DNA of 64,000 nucleotides from Sphingomonas aracearum (GTDB lineage: Bacteria; Pseudomonadota; Alphaproteobacteria; Sphingomonadales; Sphingomonadaceae), in the NCBI RefSeq assembly GCF_003345355.1, contig NZ_QQNB01000005.1:1-64000 (forward strand), in the 5' to 3' direction. The notes beneath the pieces were generated by a model, which ran no database searches, was not told where the DNA came from, and saw only the letters and a program-made list of their open reading frames with translations. The translations under genes and the position numbers were made by a program. This document shows positions 42,841 to 51,282 of the stretch, one piece after another; positions within the stretch are counted from its first letter, which is position 1; each line of letters starts with the position of its first letter.

Positions 42841-43560
42841 TCAGCCCGCCGCGACCGACAGATACCACAACCCGAACGCATTGCTCACCACATGGACGAT
42901 CATCCCGGGCAGCAGGGATTGGGTCCGCAGCGCACACCATCCGGTCGCGAGCCCCAGGCAGAGCGCTGCGACGAGGTTCGCCGGCTCGAAGTGGAGCACG
43001 AAGACGAACAGCAGCGCCGACAACAGCACCGCGGCGAACCCAGGCATCCGCTCGCGCAGCGCGCCGAGCAGGTAGCCGCGGTAGAGCAGCTCCTCGACCA
43101 CCGGCGCGACGACCACGGTCGCAGCCACCAGCGCGATCGACGACGCGCCCCCCGAGGCCGCGAGCGCCTTCCCGATCGCCAGTTTCTCGGCCGTGCCCAT
43201 CTGCCAGATCGTGTTGCCCTGGAGCGCGAGGATCGCAAGCGGGATCTGACTGATCGCCAGTCCCCCGACCGTCGTTAGGACGGTCCTACCGTCCGGACTT
43301 GGCAGCACGGCCAGGATCCGCCGCCGGCGATCGGCAGCGCCAAGGTCGCGAGAGACGAGCGCCAGGACGACAGCCGCGCCGATGACGATCGTCGCCGCGA
43401 TCAGATCGGGCGATGCCGGCGAGAGGCCGAGCATCGGCCCGGCGACATAATGAACCACCGTCAACGTGGCGAGATGCAGCACCAGAAGCCCTGCGACGAT
43501 CCACCCCGAGAACAGCTTCGCGCGGCCCGTCCCCGGCACGCTCATCGCATTGGTCGCCAT
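42841..43560 (-). CDS. CPBP-family intramembrane glutamic endopeptidase
   Basis: A 239-residue polytopic membrane protein with about eight hydrophobic segments and the CPBP (Abi/CAAX-like) signature EELLYRGYLLGAL, plus later His motifs (VLHFEPAN; IVHVVSNAFG). These are the four-motif signature of type II CAAX prenyl endopeptidase-like proteases. In bacteria they can give bacteriocin self-immunity. Convergent with the DUF3768 gene; GTG at 43566 is an alternative start. Confidence 0.85.
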   Translation of the reverse strand: MATNAMSVPGTGRAKLFSGWIVAGLLVLHLATLTVVHYVAGPMLGLSPASPDLIAATIVIGAAVVLALVSRDLGAADRRRRILAVLPSPDGRTVLTTVGGLAISQIPLAILALQGNTIWQMGTAEKLAIGKALAASGGASSIALVAATVVVAPVVEELLYRGYLLGALRERMPGFAAVLLSALLFVFVLHFEPANLVAALCLGLATGWCALRTQSLLPGMIVHVVSNAFGLWYLSVAAG

Positions 43561-43633
43561 GACCACCCTCCTGAGACGCGCAGCCTATCACCGGCGCGCG
43601 CATCGGCAATGTCCCATCACGAAAGGAGCAGCC

Positions 43634-43831
43634 ATGTCCGCGATACGACCCGCCACCGAGCAGGACGCGACCGCGATCCTGACCTCGATCGACTGCCTGC
43701 GCGAAGCTCGCAACCTCCTCCGCCAGGCCGGCGCGTCCAAGGCCGCGCGCGCGGTCGCGACCGCGATGAAGAGTGCCGAAGGGGCCGAGCGCCACGTCCG
43801 CCACCGCATCCGCCGGACCCAGGCAGCATGA
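43634..43831 (+). CDS. Small hypothetical protein
   Basis: A 65-residue basic helical protein (SIDCLREARNLLRQAGASKA ... RRTQAA). ATG at 43634 follows AAAGGAG by 7 bp. Its stop overlaps the next start (ATGA). It resembles small backbone proteins of unknown role. Confidence 0.65.
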   Translation: MSAIRPATEQDATAILTSIDCLREARNLLRQAGASKAARAVATAMKSAEGAERHVRHRIRRTQAA

Positions 43832-44148
43832 GCCGCCACACGCTGCAGCCGCGCGCCGACCGCCCCGACGTCGCCGAAGCCGCGATCGGATGGGACCGCC
43901 CGCTCGCAACCTTCTTCTTTCAGGCGTTCGCGACCGCGGACGGCGATGGCGAGGACCGCGTCCTCGAATGGCGCGGCACCGCGCCCGGCGAGCTTCCCAC
44001 GCCCGAGGCCGCGATCGCGGTTGCGGCGGGCTATGCCGAGATCCCCGAGCACATGGCAGCGACGCTCGGCGCCGATCGAGCCGCGACCGCGGACCAGGTC
44101 GACACCCCTTGGCAGACCCGCCTGAAACAGCGGCTCTTCGGCCCCTGA
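43828..44148 (+). CDS. Hypothetical protein
   Basis: A 106-residue acidic protein (DVAEAAIGWDRPLATFFFQAF ... WQTRLKQRLFGP). The block WDRPLATFFFQAFATADGDG looks like a conserved plasmid-protein motif without known function. It is coupled by a 4-bp overlap to the upstream 65-residue gene and ends 12 bp before the first copy of the 598-bp repeat. Confidence 0.65.
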   Translation: MSRHTLQPRADRPDVAEAAIGWDRPLATFFFQAFATADGDGEDRVLEWRGTAPGELPTPEAAIAVAAGYAEIPEHMAATLGADRAATADQVDTPWQTRLKQRLFGP

Positions 44149-44160
44149 CGCTTCCAGACC

Positions 44161-44758
44161 GACGTCCATCGCCGCGCGAAGTGCGCTGGCGATGAGGGCG
44201 CTTGCGCGCCTGCCCGGCCGGAGGCCGGGGAGAGGAGTGGGTGAGAGTGAGGTGTCTCGGACAAGGGGTTCGAGAGCATCGACCAGGAGGTTTTCCCCAT
44301 GAACATCGGTTCCATCAAGCAGAACGACGCCGGCATCTTCATCGGCCGCGTGTCGACCCTGACGGTCGTGATGACGATCGCGCTTCGCGAGGTGCGCAGC
44401 GCCAACCCGAAGGCGCCGAAGTACGAGGTCCACGCGCTCAACCAGGCGTCGCGGTCGTGGGTGCAGGTCGGTGCGCTCTTCGAGCTGACCGCCAGCGCGA
44501 CCGGCGAGGCGTTCCTGAACGGCCGGATCGACGATCCGAGCCTCGCGCAGCCGCTCTACATCTCGGCGTTCCGCCAGCAGGACGGCTCGTACAACCTCGT
44601 CTGGCAGCGCCCGCAGCGCCGCCGCGACGTGACGGCCGCGATGGCGCCCAAGGGCGGCGACGACGGCCTGCCGCCGTTCCCGGGCACCGAGGACGGCACC
44701 GGCGCGGGCGAGCCCGCCGGCACCGCCAGCGACGGCCTCGGCGAATCCACCGCCGGCG
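44161..44758. repeat. 598-bp direct repeat, copy 1
   Basis: Nearly identical to 51283-51881, in the same orientation. The only differences seen are CTTGCGCG versus CTTCTCGCG about 40 bp in, and one silent C/T change in the third DUF736 codon. It covers the leader (GGAGGTTTTCCCC site included) and most of DUF736. Confidence 0.9.
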
Positions 44759-44772
44759 CGTTCGCCGGCTGA
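44299..44772 (+). CDS. DUF736 protein, copy 1 (short tail)
   Basis: A 157-residue DUF736 protein (MNIGSIKQNDAGIFIGRVST; APKYEVHALNQASRSWVQVG; DDPSLAQPLYISAF; YNLVWQRPQRRRD). DUF736 genes are abundant on rhizobial and sphingomonad plasmids; function is unknown. ATG follows AGGAGG. The first 153 codons match copy 2 almost perfectly, but here the protein ends AGAFAG, lacking the basic GGRRRAAQPAEP tail of copy 2. Confidence 0.88.
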   Translation: MNIGSIKQNDAGIFIGRVSTLTVVMTIALREVRSANPKAPKYEVHALNQASRSWVQVGALFELTASATGEAFLNGRIDDPSLAQPLYISAFRQQDGSYNLVWQRPQRRRDVTAAMAPKGGDDGLPPFPGTEDGTGAGEPAGTASDGLGESTAGAFAG

Positions 44773-44796
44773 CCCCGCCACCACCGACCCCTCCGA

Positions 44797-44827
44797 CAGG
44801 GCTCGCTTCATCCCGAAGCGGGCCCTG
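44797..44827 (+). terminator. Hairpin after DUF736 copy 1
   Basis: CAGGGCTCGCTTC and GAAGCGGGCCCTG pair around ATCCC, 25 bp after the DUF736 stop. There is no clean T-run after the stem, so it may be a weak or Rho-assisted terminator. Confidence 0.5.
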
Positions 44828-44912
44828 TCCTCGTTCCGGCTTGGTCCCCCGGGCCCAGGTTCGAGGGGAGGGGGATCGGGGTCTCGGATCAGCGAACCAG
44901 TGGAGTCCGACG

Positions 44913-45422
44913 ATGTACGACACCTACGATCTCGGCGGGACACCCGCCAACGAGCCGTGCGCCCAGCTCGGCCACACCGAGGATTTCTCCCGCATCAACC
45001 GGCTCGAGGTCGAATGCTACCGCGCCGCGATCACGGCCCGGTTCGGCCCGCCACCCGAAGGCTGCACGCTCGTCGTGCTGACCAACCGGCACGACTTCGG
45101 GACCTACTACACGCTCGGCCTGAAGGTCTGGGAGGTGGCGCGCAACGAGGCCGTGGACGCCTATGTCGCCGAGGTCGAGGACGGCCTCGGCAGCTGGATC
45201 GAGGCGGGTTTCACCGCCCCCGTCCGCTATGACGACGGCCACAGCGCCACCGCCCCGCGCAGCCTCGACGAGGTGATCCTCGGCGCGATGATGACGACGC
45301 GGCCCGCTGCCGACGGCAGCTTTCCCGTTTCCGATTTCGAACTGCTCAACGGCAACCTCGCCGCCGCCTATCCGCAGATCGCTGCCGAGGCCAAGGCGCG
45401 TCTCGAACAGGTGTCGGCATGA
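44913..45422 (+). CDS. Hypothetical plasmid backbone protein
   Basis: A 169-residue acidic protein (MYDTYDLGGTPANEPCAQLG; LKVWEVARNEAVDAYVAEVED). It begins a tightly packed run of small genes. A GAGGGGAGGGGG tract lies 32-50 bp upstream. Overlaps the next gene by 4 bp. No domain was recognised. Confidence 0.65.
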   Translation: MYDTYDLGGTPANEPCAQLGHTEDFSRINRLEVECYRAAITARFGPPPEGCTLVVLTNRHDFGTYYTLGLKVWEVARNEAVDAYVAEVEDGLGSWIEAGFTAPVRYDDGHSATAPRSLDEVILGAMMTTRPAADGSFPVSDFELLNGNLAAAYPQIAAEAKARLEQVSA

Positions 45423-45847
45423 GCGACACCGCCACCGCCGCGCCGCCCGCCGCCGGCAGCGCCTTCGACGCCTGCAAGCAGGCGTTCTTTCCCATCCTCG
45501 CGGCGCACGGCATCGCGCGCGTCACCATCGGCTACAACGGCGAAGGCGACGAGGGTCAGGTCAACGATGTCGCCGCCTTCGACGATGCCGGCGATCAGGT
45601 CGACCTCCCCGCCGTCGACTGCGAACGCCATCAGCTCGGTTTCGACGGGACGATCGCCAGCGACGTCACCGACCTCGCCAGCGCGCTCGACAGCTTCGCC
45701 ACCGAGGCGCTCTGCGCGCTCTACATGGGCTGGGAGGACAACGCCGGCTCCTGCGGCGAGCTGGAGATCCTCACCGCGCCCAGGACGGTGACGCTCACCC
45801 ACAACTGGCGGATCGAGACCTTCGATACCACCGTCTCGGAACTCTGA
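45419..45847 (+). CDS. DUF6878-like protein
   Basis: A 142-residue protein of DUF6878 type: RVTIGYNGEGDEGQVNDV near residue 35 and ELEILTAPRTVTLTHNWR near the end, with an acidic middle. These occur in the same small-gene cassette on related plasmids; function unknown. Its start overlaps the previous stop by 4 bp and it ends 3 bp before the next gene. Confidence 0.75.
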   Translation: MSDTATAAPPAAGSAFDACKQAFFPILAAHGIARVTIGYNGEGDEGQVNDVAAFDDAGDQVDLPAVDCERHQLGFDGTIASDVTDLASALDSFATEALCALYMGWEDNAGSCGELEILTAPRTVTLTHNWRIETFDTTVSEL

Positions 45848-45850
45848 GCC

Positions 45851-46207
45851 ATGTCCCACTGCTACTATCACGCGCTCAGCTCGGTGAAGCGATGGGGCGG
45901 GAAGCCGGAGGACTACCTCCCGCTGCACTCGTGGTTCGACGAGTCCAAGAAGATCATCGCCGACCCCCGCCACCGCGCGCTCCGCCACCATGCCGAGGGC
46001 ATCTTCATGCTGGAGACGATCTTCGGCGTGACGATCCTCAACAGCGACGGCCGCGACGTGCCCGTTCGCCTGATCGGCGAACAACACGTCACCGAAGACC
46101 TCGGCCGCATCCCGAGCTTCGCCGACTGGGCGCGCCAAATCCAACCCGCCCCGTGGATGCTCCGCGGCAACCCTGCCGACAGCCCCGGCCTCGAAACCTC
46201 CCACTGA
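45851..46207 (+). CDS. DUF6915-like protein
   Basis: A 118-residue protein starting MSHCYYHALSSVKRWGGKPE, with LHSWFDESKKIIADPRHRAL and HHAEGIFMLETIFG, typical of DUF6915 proteins. His/Asp-rich helices could bind metal, but this is speculative. Part of the backbone gene run. Confidence 0.75.
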   Translation: MSHCYYHALSSVKRWGGKPEDYLPLHSWFDESKKIIADPRHRALRHHAEGIFMLETIFGVTILNSDGRDVPVRLIGEQHVTEDLGRIPSFADWARQIQPAPWMLRGNPADSPGLETSH

Positions 46208-46217
46208 GGATGTGCCC

Positions 46218-46916
46218 ATGTCCAACAACTTCACCAAGGCTAGCTTCCTCCTGCAGGTCCAGCCCGACGAGGCCGAGCTCCTAGAACTCGCCAAGGACGC
46301 GAGCGACATGCTCGAGAACCACGACGATGACGCGCTCGGCCGTCGCGAGGCGTTCGACGGGCTCGGCCCGGCATTTGCCGCGGCCTTCCCGCCGACCGAC
46401 GATGATCCCTTCGGGAGCTTCCTCGCGCTCTTCGACGACGCCGGCTTTCCCATCTTCAGCTGCCGGATCGACGTCGATGACACGCCCGGCGAGGCGGGCA
46501 AGATCCAGGTGTTCTTTCACGGCGACCAGGTCAGCGTCGATGCCGTCGCGCTCCTCATCTTCGCGGCCTGCAAATCCGCGCTCCCTTGCGGGTTCGAGTA
46601 TGCGCTCGACTGCGATCGGCTGCGCCCCGGCGAGTTCGGGGGCGGCTACGCCGCGATCACCGCCACGGGCGTCAGCTTCGGCAACTCCGCCCGGCAGCTC
46701 GAGCGCGCTCTCGAGCGCAGCCAGGAGGAGGGCGTCGACGGCTTCGTGCTGACCACACGCCACCCCGAATACGGCCTCAGCTTCTGGAACAACGACACCG
46801 GCTTCGGCCGGCTGCGCGACGCGACGGTGTTCACCGAGGCCGAGGCCGCGACCTTCGACAAGCCGATCGCCGCCGACGAGCCGGAATGGCTCGCCATGCC
46901 CGCCCCCCTGACCTGA
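46218..46916 (+). CDS. Hypothetical plasmid backbone protein
   Basis: A 232-residue acidic protein (SFLLQVQPDEAELLELAKDA; GFVLTTRHPEYGLSFWNND). The ATG at 46218 is preferred over GTG 46212 because GAGGA lies at a better distance. No catalytic motif was recognised. It shares direction and tight spacing with its neighbours. Confidence 0.65.
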   Translation: MSNNFTKASFLLQVQPDEAELLELAKDASDMLENHDDDALGRREAFDGLGPAFAAAFPPTDDDPFGSFLALFDDAGFPIFSCRIDVDDTPGEAGKIQVFFHGDQVSVDAVALLIFAACKSALPCGFEYALDCDRLRPGEFGGGYAAITATGVSFGNSARQLERALERSQEEGVDGFVLTTRHPEYGLSFWNNDTGFGRLRDATVFTEAEAATFDKPIAADEPEWLAMPAPLT

Positions 46917-46926
46917 GGACAGAACC

Positions 46927-47211
46927 ATGCGCTTCATTGTCGCCCTGTACGAGGTGGACCGTGTCTTTGGCGGTCCCGAGGAAGGTGGCTGGTGGTACGA
47001 TACTGGCGAGCTTCGCCGGCCGCTCGCGCTCGCCCCGACCAACGATGCCGCAGTCGCCATCGCCGCACGCGCGAACCGGCTGCTCGACCGTCTCCAGCGC
47101 CACAAGCGGCCGGTCGACTCCGCCGCCTATGAAGGCGGTCGCCATCGCGCGCACGTCTTCACCACGACGGCGCCGCCGGCCTACCCCGCGGAACGGCCCC
47201 GCTACTGCTGA
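46927..47211 (+). CDS. Hypothetical protein
   Basis: A 94-residue protein (MRFIVALYEVDRVFGGPEEG; AYEGGRHRAHVFTTTAPPAYP). A beta-rich start and a Pro/Ala-rich end; no domain recognised. GAGGACAG lies just upstream of the ATG. Confidence 0.6.
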   Translation: MRFIVALYEVDRVFGGPEEGGWWYDTGELRRPLALAPTNDAAVAIAARANRLLDRLQRHKRPVDSAAYEGGRHRAHVFTTTAPPAYPAERPRYC

Positions 47212-47271
47212 CGCAGATGCGGGTCGCGCCGCTCGCGTTTCAGCGATACAGTCCCAACGAGGGGAATTGAC

Positions 47272-47739
47272 ATGCCGACACCCATCCCGATCGATCCCGC
47301 CGAACGCGCCGAACGCGCCGAAGCGGAAGACGCGGCGCGCGAGCTGCTCCGCGACCTGATCGGCGCCGACTATTCGGACACCACGCTGCGCGTGTGCGCC
47401 GACCACCTCCTGAGCTTCCGCCGCCATCCGAAGACCCAGGCCGAGCAGCCGCCGACCGCGGCGCTCGACCGGCTCTTCGCCATCGCCAAGTCCGATACCG
47501 GCCAGTCGGCACGCGTCGCCAACTTCCTCCTGGCATGGTGGAACGGCGCCGATCTCGGCCATTTCCCGATCGCGGACCTGTTCGGTCTCGATCGCGCGAT
47601 CGCCGACGACATCACCGCCGCTGTCCGCTTTCTCGGCCGACACCCAGGCGCGGTGTACGCCGACAGCCTCGGTTATCGCGGCGACGTGATGGACCTCCTC
47701 GCCCGCTGGCGCGGCATCACCGTCGAGGACGCCGCCTGA
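47272..47739 (+). CDS. DUF7673-like protein
   Basis: A 155-residue protein with ALDRLFAIAKSDTGQSARVANFLLAWWNG in its centre, the pattern of DUF7673-type plasmid proteins, followed by an ADLFGLDRAIADD helix. An AERAERAE repeat occurs near the N-terminus. Function unknown. ATG 47272 follows GAGGGGAATTGAC. Confidence 0.7.
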   Translation: MPTPIPIDPAERAERAEAEDAARELLRDLIGADYSDTTLRVCADHLLSFRRHPKTQAEQPPTAALDRLFAIAKSDTGQSARVANFLLAWWNGADLGHFPIADLFGLDRAIADDITAAVRFLGRHPGAVYADSLGYRGDVMDLLARWRGITVEDAA

Positions 47740-47741
47740 CC

Positions 47742-47891
47742 ATGATGATCGACTTCGAGGATCGCGAGCCGGCCGAGCCGATGTCGCTCAGCACCAAAAT
47801 CTTCATCGTCATCATCTGCCTGCTCACCGCCTATGGCTGGTACGCGAACGCGATCGAGCTCTGGCACCTGGTCGCGGGCCTGTTCGCGTGA
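47742..47891 (+). CDS. Tiny single-span membrane protein
   Basis: A 49-residue protein: an acidic N-terminus (MMIDFEDREPAEPMS) and one transmembrane helix (TKIFIVIICLLTAYGWYANAI). It starts 2 bp after the DUF7673-like stop and overlaps the next gene by 4 bp. The position of ATG 47742 in a tight gene run supports it as a real gene. Confidence 0.6.
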   Translation: MMIDFEDREPAEPMSLSTKIFIVIICLLTAYGWYANAIELWHLVAGLFA

Positions 47892-48106
47892 CGAGCAAGT
47901 CGACGATCGAGACCAGCCTTGGCAAGGTCTGGGTGACGCACTTCGACAACGGCGACGCCGCGCTCTGGTGGCCCGATCGCGCCCGCGTCGGGCCTGCCGT
48001 CGTCGACATCATCGACGGCCGGGCGGCCTGGAAGCCGAAATACGGCAACTGGATCGTTCCTGCGGTTCATGCCGAGACGCTGATCGCCGAGATCGGCGAC
48101 CTGTAG
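47888..48106 (+). CDS. Small hypothetical protein
   Basis: A 72-residue protein from GTG 47888 (TSLGKVWVTHFDNGDAALWW; AWKPKYGNWIVPAVHAETL). The K-Y-G-N-W-I-V-P pattern recurs in small plasmid/phage proteins. It is the last gene of the 44.9-48.1 kb run and is followed by a strong hairpin. Confidence 0.6.
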   Translation: MTSKSTIETSLGKVWVTHFDNGDAALWWPDRARVGPAVVDIIDGRAAWKPKYGNWIVPAVHAETLIAEIGDL

Positions 48107-48605
48107 CAGGGGAGGGCGGCGCATCCCGCCCGTCGCATAAGCGCCGACCGGGACCGCGGCTCTACTCGGCTTTGCCGAGCGGAGCCCCGCGGGCGGGTCT
48201 CCGCCCTACCGGGTGACGATCCGCTTGCGAAAAGGACCGACGCCCTGGCAGGAGCGCCGGTCCCCATCGAAGGGCATGCCGCAACAACCCGCGACGAACG
48301 GATCGGTTCGAGCCCGCGCGGACGGTTAACAGAAATGAGGTTGCCGTTCACCTAACGACCTTGAGGTCAGGGTGATTGGTTCTCGCTGTCCGTTGACACC
48401 AAAACCTGCCCCGTGACGCCAGGACGAAACGCGATTTGGCACAACCCGGTAACAGCCCTGTTGTCCAACGGGGCGGCTCTTTGACACGTCCATGCCCGAT
48501 CAAGCTGGGCGAGCCGTCCCGATTGGGATCCACTGGCGGGCAAGGTCAGAGCGGTGTTATCATGACCGCTCGGTTGGGAGCCAGCACGTTGGAGACGCAG
48601 CAGTA
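48107..48605. other. Intergenic region with hairpins, boundary of accessory insert
   Basis: About 500 bp without a convincing gene. The first 100 bp are GC-rich and hold two hairpins. From about 48330 the DNA is less GC-rich and matches the composition of the downstream DUF559 gene, so this is the likely left edge of acquired DNA. Confidence 0.45.
48154..48206 (+). terminator. Strong GC hairpin(s) after the small-gene run
   Basis: CTCGGC (48165-48170), loop TTT and GCCGAG (48174-48179) form the top of a longer stem with CCGCGG (48154-48159) and CCGCGG (48187-48192). A second stem, GGGCGG/CCGCCC, follows. There is no U-tract, so termination would be atypical. Confidence 0.45.
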
Positions 48606-49655
48606 GTGTCCACCCTAACTATCATTGCGCTGCTGATCATAGTGGCAGTCGGTTATCACTTTTTGCCGGAGAAGGTGCGAGAACCAGAGCGAGCCAATCC
48701 CAAGCCGCGCCACGTTAATGCTAGCGGAAATGATTTGTTTTGGCGTGAAAAGTTCTACACCAATACTGAGTCGCCGGCTGAGATCGCTTTTCTCAATGCG
48801 ATGATTGACGGTTTCGACCTGAAGCCAAAAAACGGTGCGCTGTTTTCAGATGGTCTGCGGCTCGACCTTCAAGTCGAGCAAGGACAGTATCGAGCCGATT
48901 TCATGATCGACCGCTGGTTAGTTGTCGAGATCGATGGCGCGGCTTGGCACTCATCCGACGAAGCCAAGGCCAATGACGCAAGACGCGACGCCTACTTCGA
49001 AAGCCTCGGCTACACCGTCTTGCGTATCGCCGCGAAGATAGCACTGTACCAGCCAACCAACGCCATCTCGAGCGTTAGAATGGCACTATCAAAGGGCAAG
49101 CGTCGCTTGCCTGAGTTTGCTCCACCAACCCCGAGGTCTGGTTTCCAGCGCTTAGCGGAAACGGGTTCGCTGATGGCGAAGGCGCTGTCCGAGGCTGCCG
49201 AACACTCCTCTCGCTTGTTGACAGTGCAACGTGCGCTTGAGCCTGCACACCTCGCTTTCCACTTCGAAAAATCGATGATCGAGCAGGCAATCGAGACAGT
49301 GCGACTTGATCGCCGGACGGAAGCCTACCTCGACACCGAGGAGAAGCGAGCTTCCTTCGATGCATTCTCTGCGCGCCTGCAACAGCGGCTTGCCGAGTTA
49401 GAAGCTTCGGATAAACACAAGAGAGAGAAGCTCGTCTTGCACGCATTTCCCACGAGCGTACCTCTTTCAGATCCGCATGCCGAGGAGATCGGCCGCAAGT
49501 TTGCTGAGATACAAGCGGAGAGGACCAGCTACCTGCGCTCGATACGCAGGCGATTGGAGGAGGATGCTGGACTCAAAAACGGGGTTATCGGCGTGCTGCA
49601 TCGGCTCGAATGCTCACCGTTAATTCCACTGATTGCCTCAGAGGGAAAAGCATAA
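48606..49655 (+). CDS. Membrane-anchored DUF559/Vsr-like nuclease protein
   Basis: A 349-residue protein from GTG 48606. It has an N-terminal transmembrane helix (LTIIALLIIVAVGYHFL), then a DUF559-type PD-(D/E)XK domain at about residues 45-160 (AEIAFLNAMIDGF; YRADFMIDRWLVVEIDGAAWH; RRDAYFESLGYTVLRI). The helical C-terminal half is rich in charged residues, probably coiled coil. The D..., E-I-D layout fits a Vsr-like nuclease fold, but membrane anchoring is unusual. AT-richer than the backbone. Confidence 0.75.
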   Translation: MSTLTIIALLIIVAVGYHFLPEKVREPERANPKPRHVNASGNDLFWREKFYTNTESPAEIAFLNAMIDGFDLKPKNGALFSDGLRLDLQVEQGQYRADFMIDRWLVVEIDGAAWHSSDEAKANDARRDAYFESLGYTVLRIAAKIALYQPTNAISSVRMALSKGKRRLPEFAPPTPRSGFQRLAETGSLMAKALSEAAEHSSRLLTVQRALEPAHLAFHFEKSMIEQAIETVRLDRRTEAYLDTEEKRASFDAFSARLQQRLAELEASDKHKREKLVLHAFPTSVPLSDPHAEEIGRKFAEIQAERTSYLRSIRRRLEEDAGLKNGVIGVLHRLECSPLIPLIASEGKA

Positions 49656-50134
49656 CATCGCGAAAGGCGGGCAAAGCCTGTTGCCGCTTGTACCTTCACA
49701 GCTTTGCCGCACGGTGAGACCAAGGCGTCCGGAACGGGTCGAAAACGGACGAGGCATCTTTGCCGCAAACGAACCGCCAACGGGATTAACAGCTCGGGCA
49801 GCGCCTCGTGGGCGCGGTCAGGCGCTCCCGTTTTTTCGAAATGTGTTCCCGATTGCCCTTTCCCGAAATGGCTGATCGGCGACGGAGAAGCGGGAAAGGG
49901 CCGGCCCTGTCACAGAGGCTCGGTTTCGGTCTCAAAGGAGACTCGCTGGTCCGCCCAGCATGACATGCGCCTCTTGGCGGCCGTCAAGGATCGGCGGTGC
50001 CCCCAATTTCGCGCCCGCCGCGCGGTCACGAAATCGGCTCCCCCACCGCCCGCTCCGCGGCGCCGCAAACGGCGTCCCTGACGGCCTGGACGCGCATGCC
50101 CCGGCGGAACCGCCATCAAATCATGGAGGTTCAC
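49656..50134. other. Intergenic stretch without a recognisable gene
   Basis: About 480 bp. The translations of open frames are Arg/Ser/Pro-rich with no conserved pattern. A GGAGG site at its end serves the next small gene. Nothing else was identified. Confidence 0.4.
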
Positions 50135-50428
50135 GTGGCTGGCTTTCAAATCACTTTCTTTCGCGCGGCGCTAAAGGCGGGTATCAGTCCCGACGAGGCG
50201 CAACATCTGAGCGACGTCACGGAGGACTTCATCGTGAGGACAGTCGATACCGCGAACCGCGATCTCGTGGCGCAGCTCAAGACGATGAACGGCAAGCTCG
50301 ACAACATCGACGGCAAGTTCGAGAACCGCATCACGCTCAGCCGGGTCCAGCTGGCCGCCATTCTCGGGATCGCTGCAAGCGGCGGGACCGTGGGTCCGCT
50401 GGCCCTCAAGATGATCGGCCTCGGCTAA
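50135..50428 (+). CDS. Small helical hypothetical protein
   Basis: A 97-residue protein from GTG 50135, chosen because GGAGG (50125-50129) lies 5 bp upstream; ATG at 50123 is the alternative. Sequence: FRAALKAGISPDEAQHLSDV, then a probable coiled coil (QLKTMNGKLDNIDGKFEN) and a C-terminal hydrophobic helix (LAAILGIAASGGTVGPLAL). This resembles small coiled-coil membrane proteins (DUF1640-like) but the family is uncertain. Confidence 0.55.
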   Translation: MAGFQITFFRAALKAGISPDEAQHLSDVTEDFIVRTVDTANRDLVAQLKTMNGKLDNIDGKFENRITLSRVQLAAILGIAASGGTVGPLALKMIGLG

Positions 50429-50517
50429 TCCATGGGGGCCGCGGCCCCATTTTTGCTCGACCGCCACTGCTGCATTTCCCGCTCACGCGGCGAACCCGGA
50501 AGCCCCCGCTGAAAAGC

Positions 50518-50925
50518 TCAAGCGAGCCAGTTCTCGACCGCAAGGCCTCGAATGCGTCGGAACTCCCCCTCGTTGGCGGTAACGAGCGTTGCTCCAACCG
50601 TGAGCGCATGTGCGCCAATGAGTAGATCGTTCGGACCGATCGTCTTGCCTTCCGCCTCCAGTTCAGCCCTCAGCCCGCCATATTTCGTGTCGGCCGGCAC
50701 CTCGAGCGGGATCACCTCCAAGCCTTCGAGGATCGCCTCGACCTGAGCGAGCAACCTGGGCGACCCCTTCTTGGCGCAGCCATAACGCAGCTCCGCAGCG
50801 GTGATGATGCTGACACAGAGCGCTTCGCCGTCGAGCTCAACCACCTTGCGGAACACGCGTCCCTGCGGATCGCGAACCATGTCAGACACGATGTTCGTAT
50901 CGAGCATGTATCGTCTAGCGGTCAC
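50518..50925 (-). CDS. vapC: VapC-type PIN toxin
   Basis: A 135-residue PIN-domain ribonuclease: YMLDTNIVSDMVR (first catalytic Asp), ITAAELRYGCAKKG (Glu), IGPNDLLIGAHAL (Asp) and LVTANEGEFRRI (Asp/Asn), ending VENWLA. This is the FitB/VapC subgroup. It cleaves RNA when VapB is lost, stabilising the plasmid. Its start overlaps the vapB stop by 4 bp. Confidence 0.93.
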   Translation of the reverse strand: MTARRYMLDTNIVSDMVRDPQGRVFRKVVELDGEALCVSIITAAELRYGCAKKGSPRLLAQVEAILEGLEVIPLEVPADTKYGGLRAELEAEGKTIGPNDLLIGAHALTVGATLVTANEGEFRRIRGLAVENWLA

Positions 50926-51188
50926 AAATCGACACTCCGGAGCGGACCAAGGCCGTCGTCCAAATCCCCGGGAAGCTGATCCTCCGGTCCAAGTGGGGAA
51001 AGCGATCGCAAGATCGTGGCGAGATCAGCCTTGGGCTCGGGCTCGATGATGAGCTTGTCGCCCACCTTGTGGATGAGAACAGTGGTCCCGGGCAATTCAA
51101 ACTCGGCTGGGATCCTCACCGCCTGACTACGATTGTTGCGAAACAGCTTCGCTGCGCGAGCGCCGGTCGCCGGCATTGCCTGAGCCAT
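50922..51188 (-). CDS. vapB: VapB-type antitoxin
   Basis: An 88-residue AbrB-like antitoxin (AKLFRNNRSQAVRIPAEFEL, then GTTVLIHKVGDKLIIEP), followed by a longer acidic tail that should occupy the VapC active site. GGAGATG lies just before the start. First gene of the vapBC operon; the operon points away from the 598-bp repeat that begins about 95 bp upstream. Confidence 0.9.
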   Translation of the reverse strand: MAQAMPATGARAAKLFRNNRSQAVRIPAEFELPGTTVLIHKVGDKLIIEPEPKADLATILRSLSPLGPEDQLPGDLDDGLGPLRSVDL

Positions 51189-51282
51189 GGCTCATCTCCT
51201 TGGATATGCCATGTATATGCCAACTCACGCCGATCCGCGCAACCGCAAAGCCTGACCAAAGGGCCCGTAACGCTCCCGTGAC

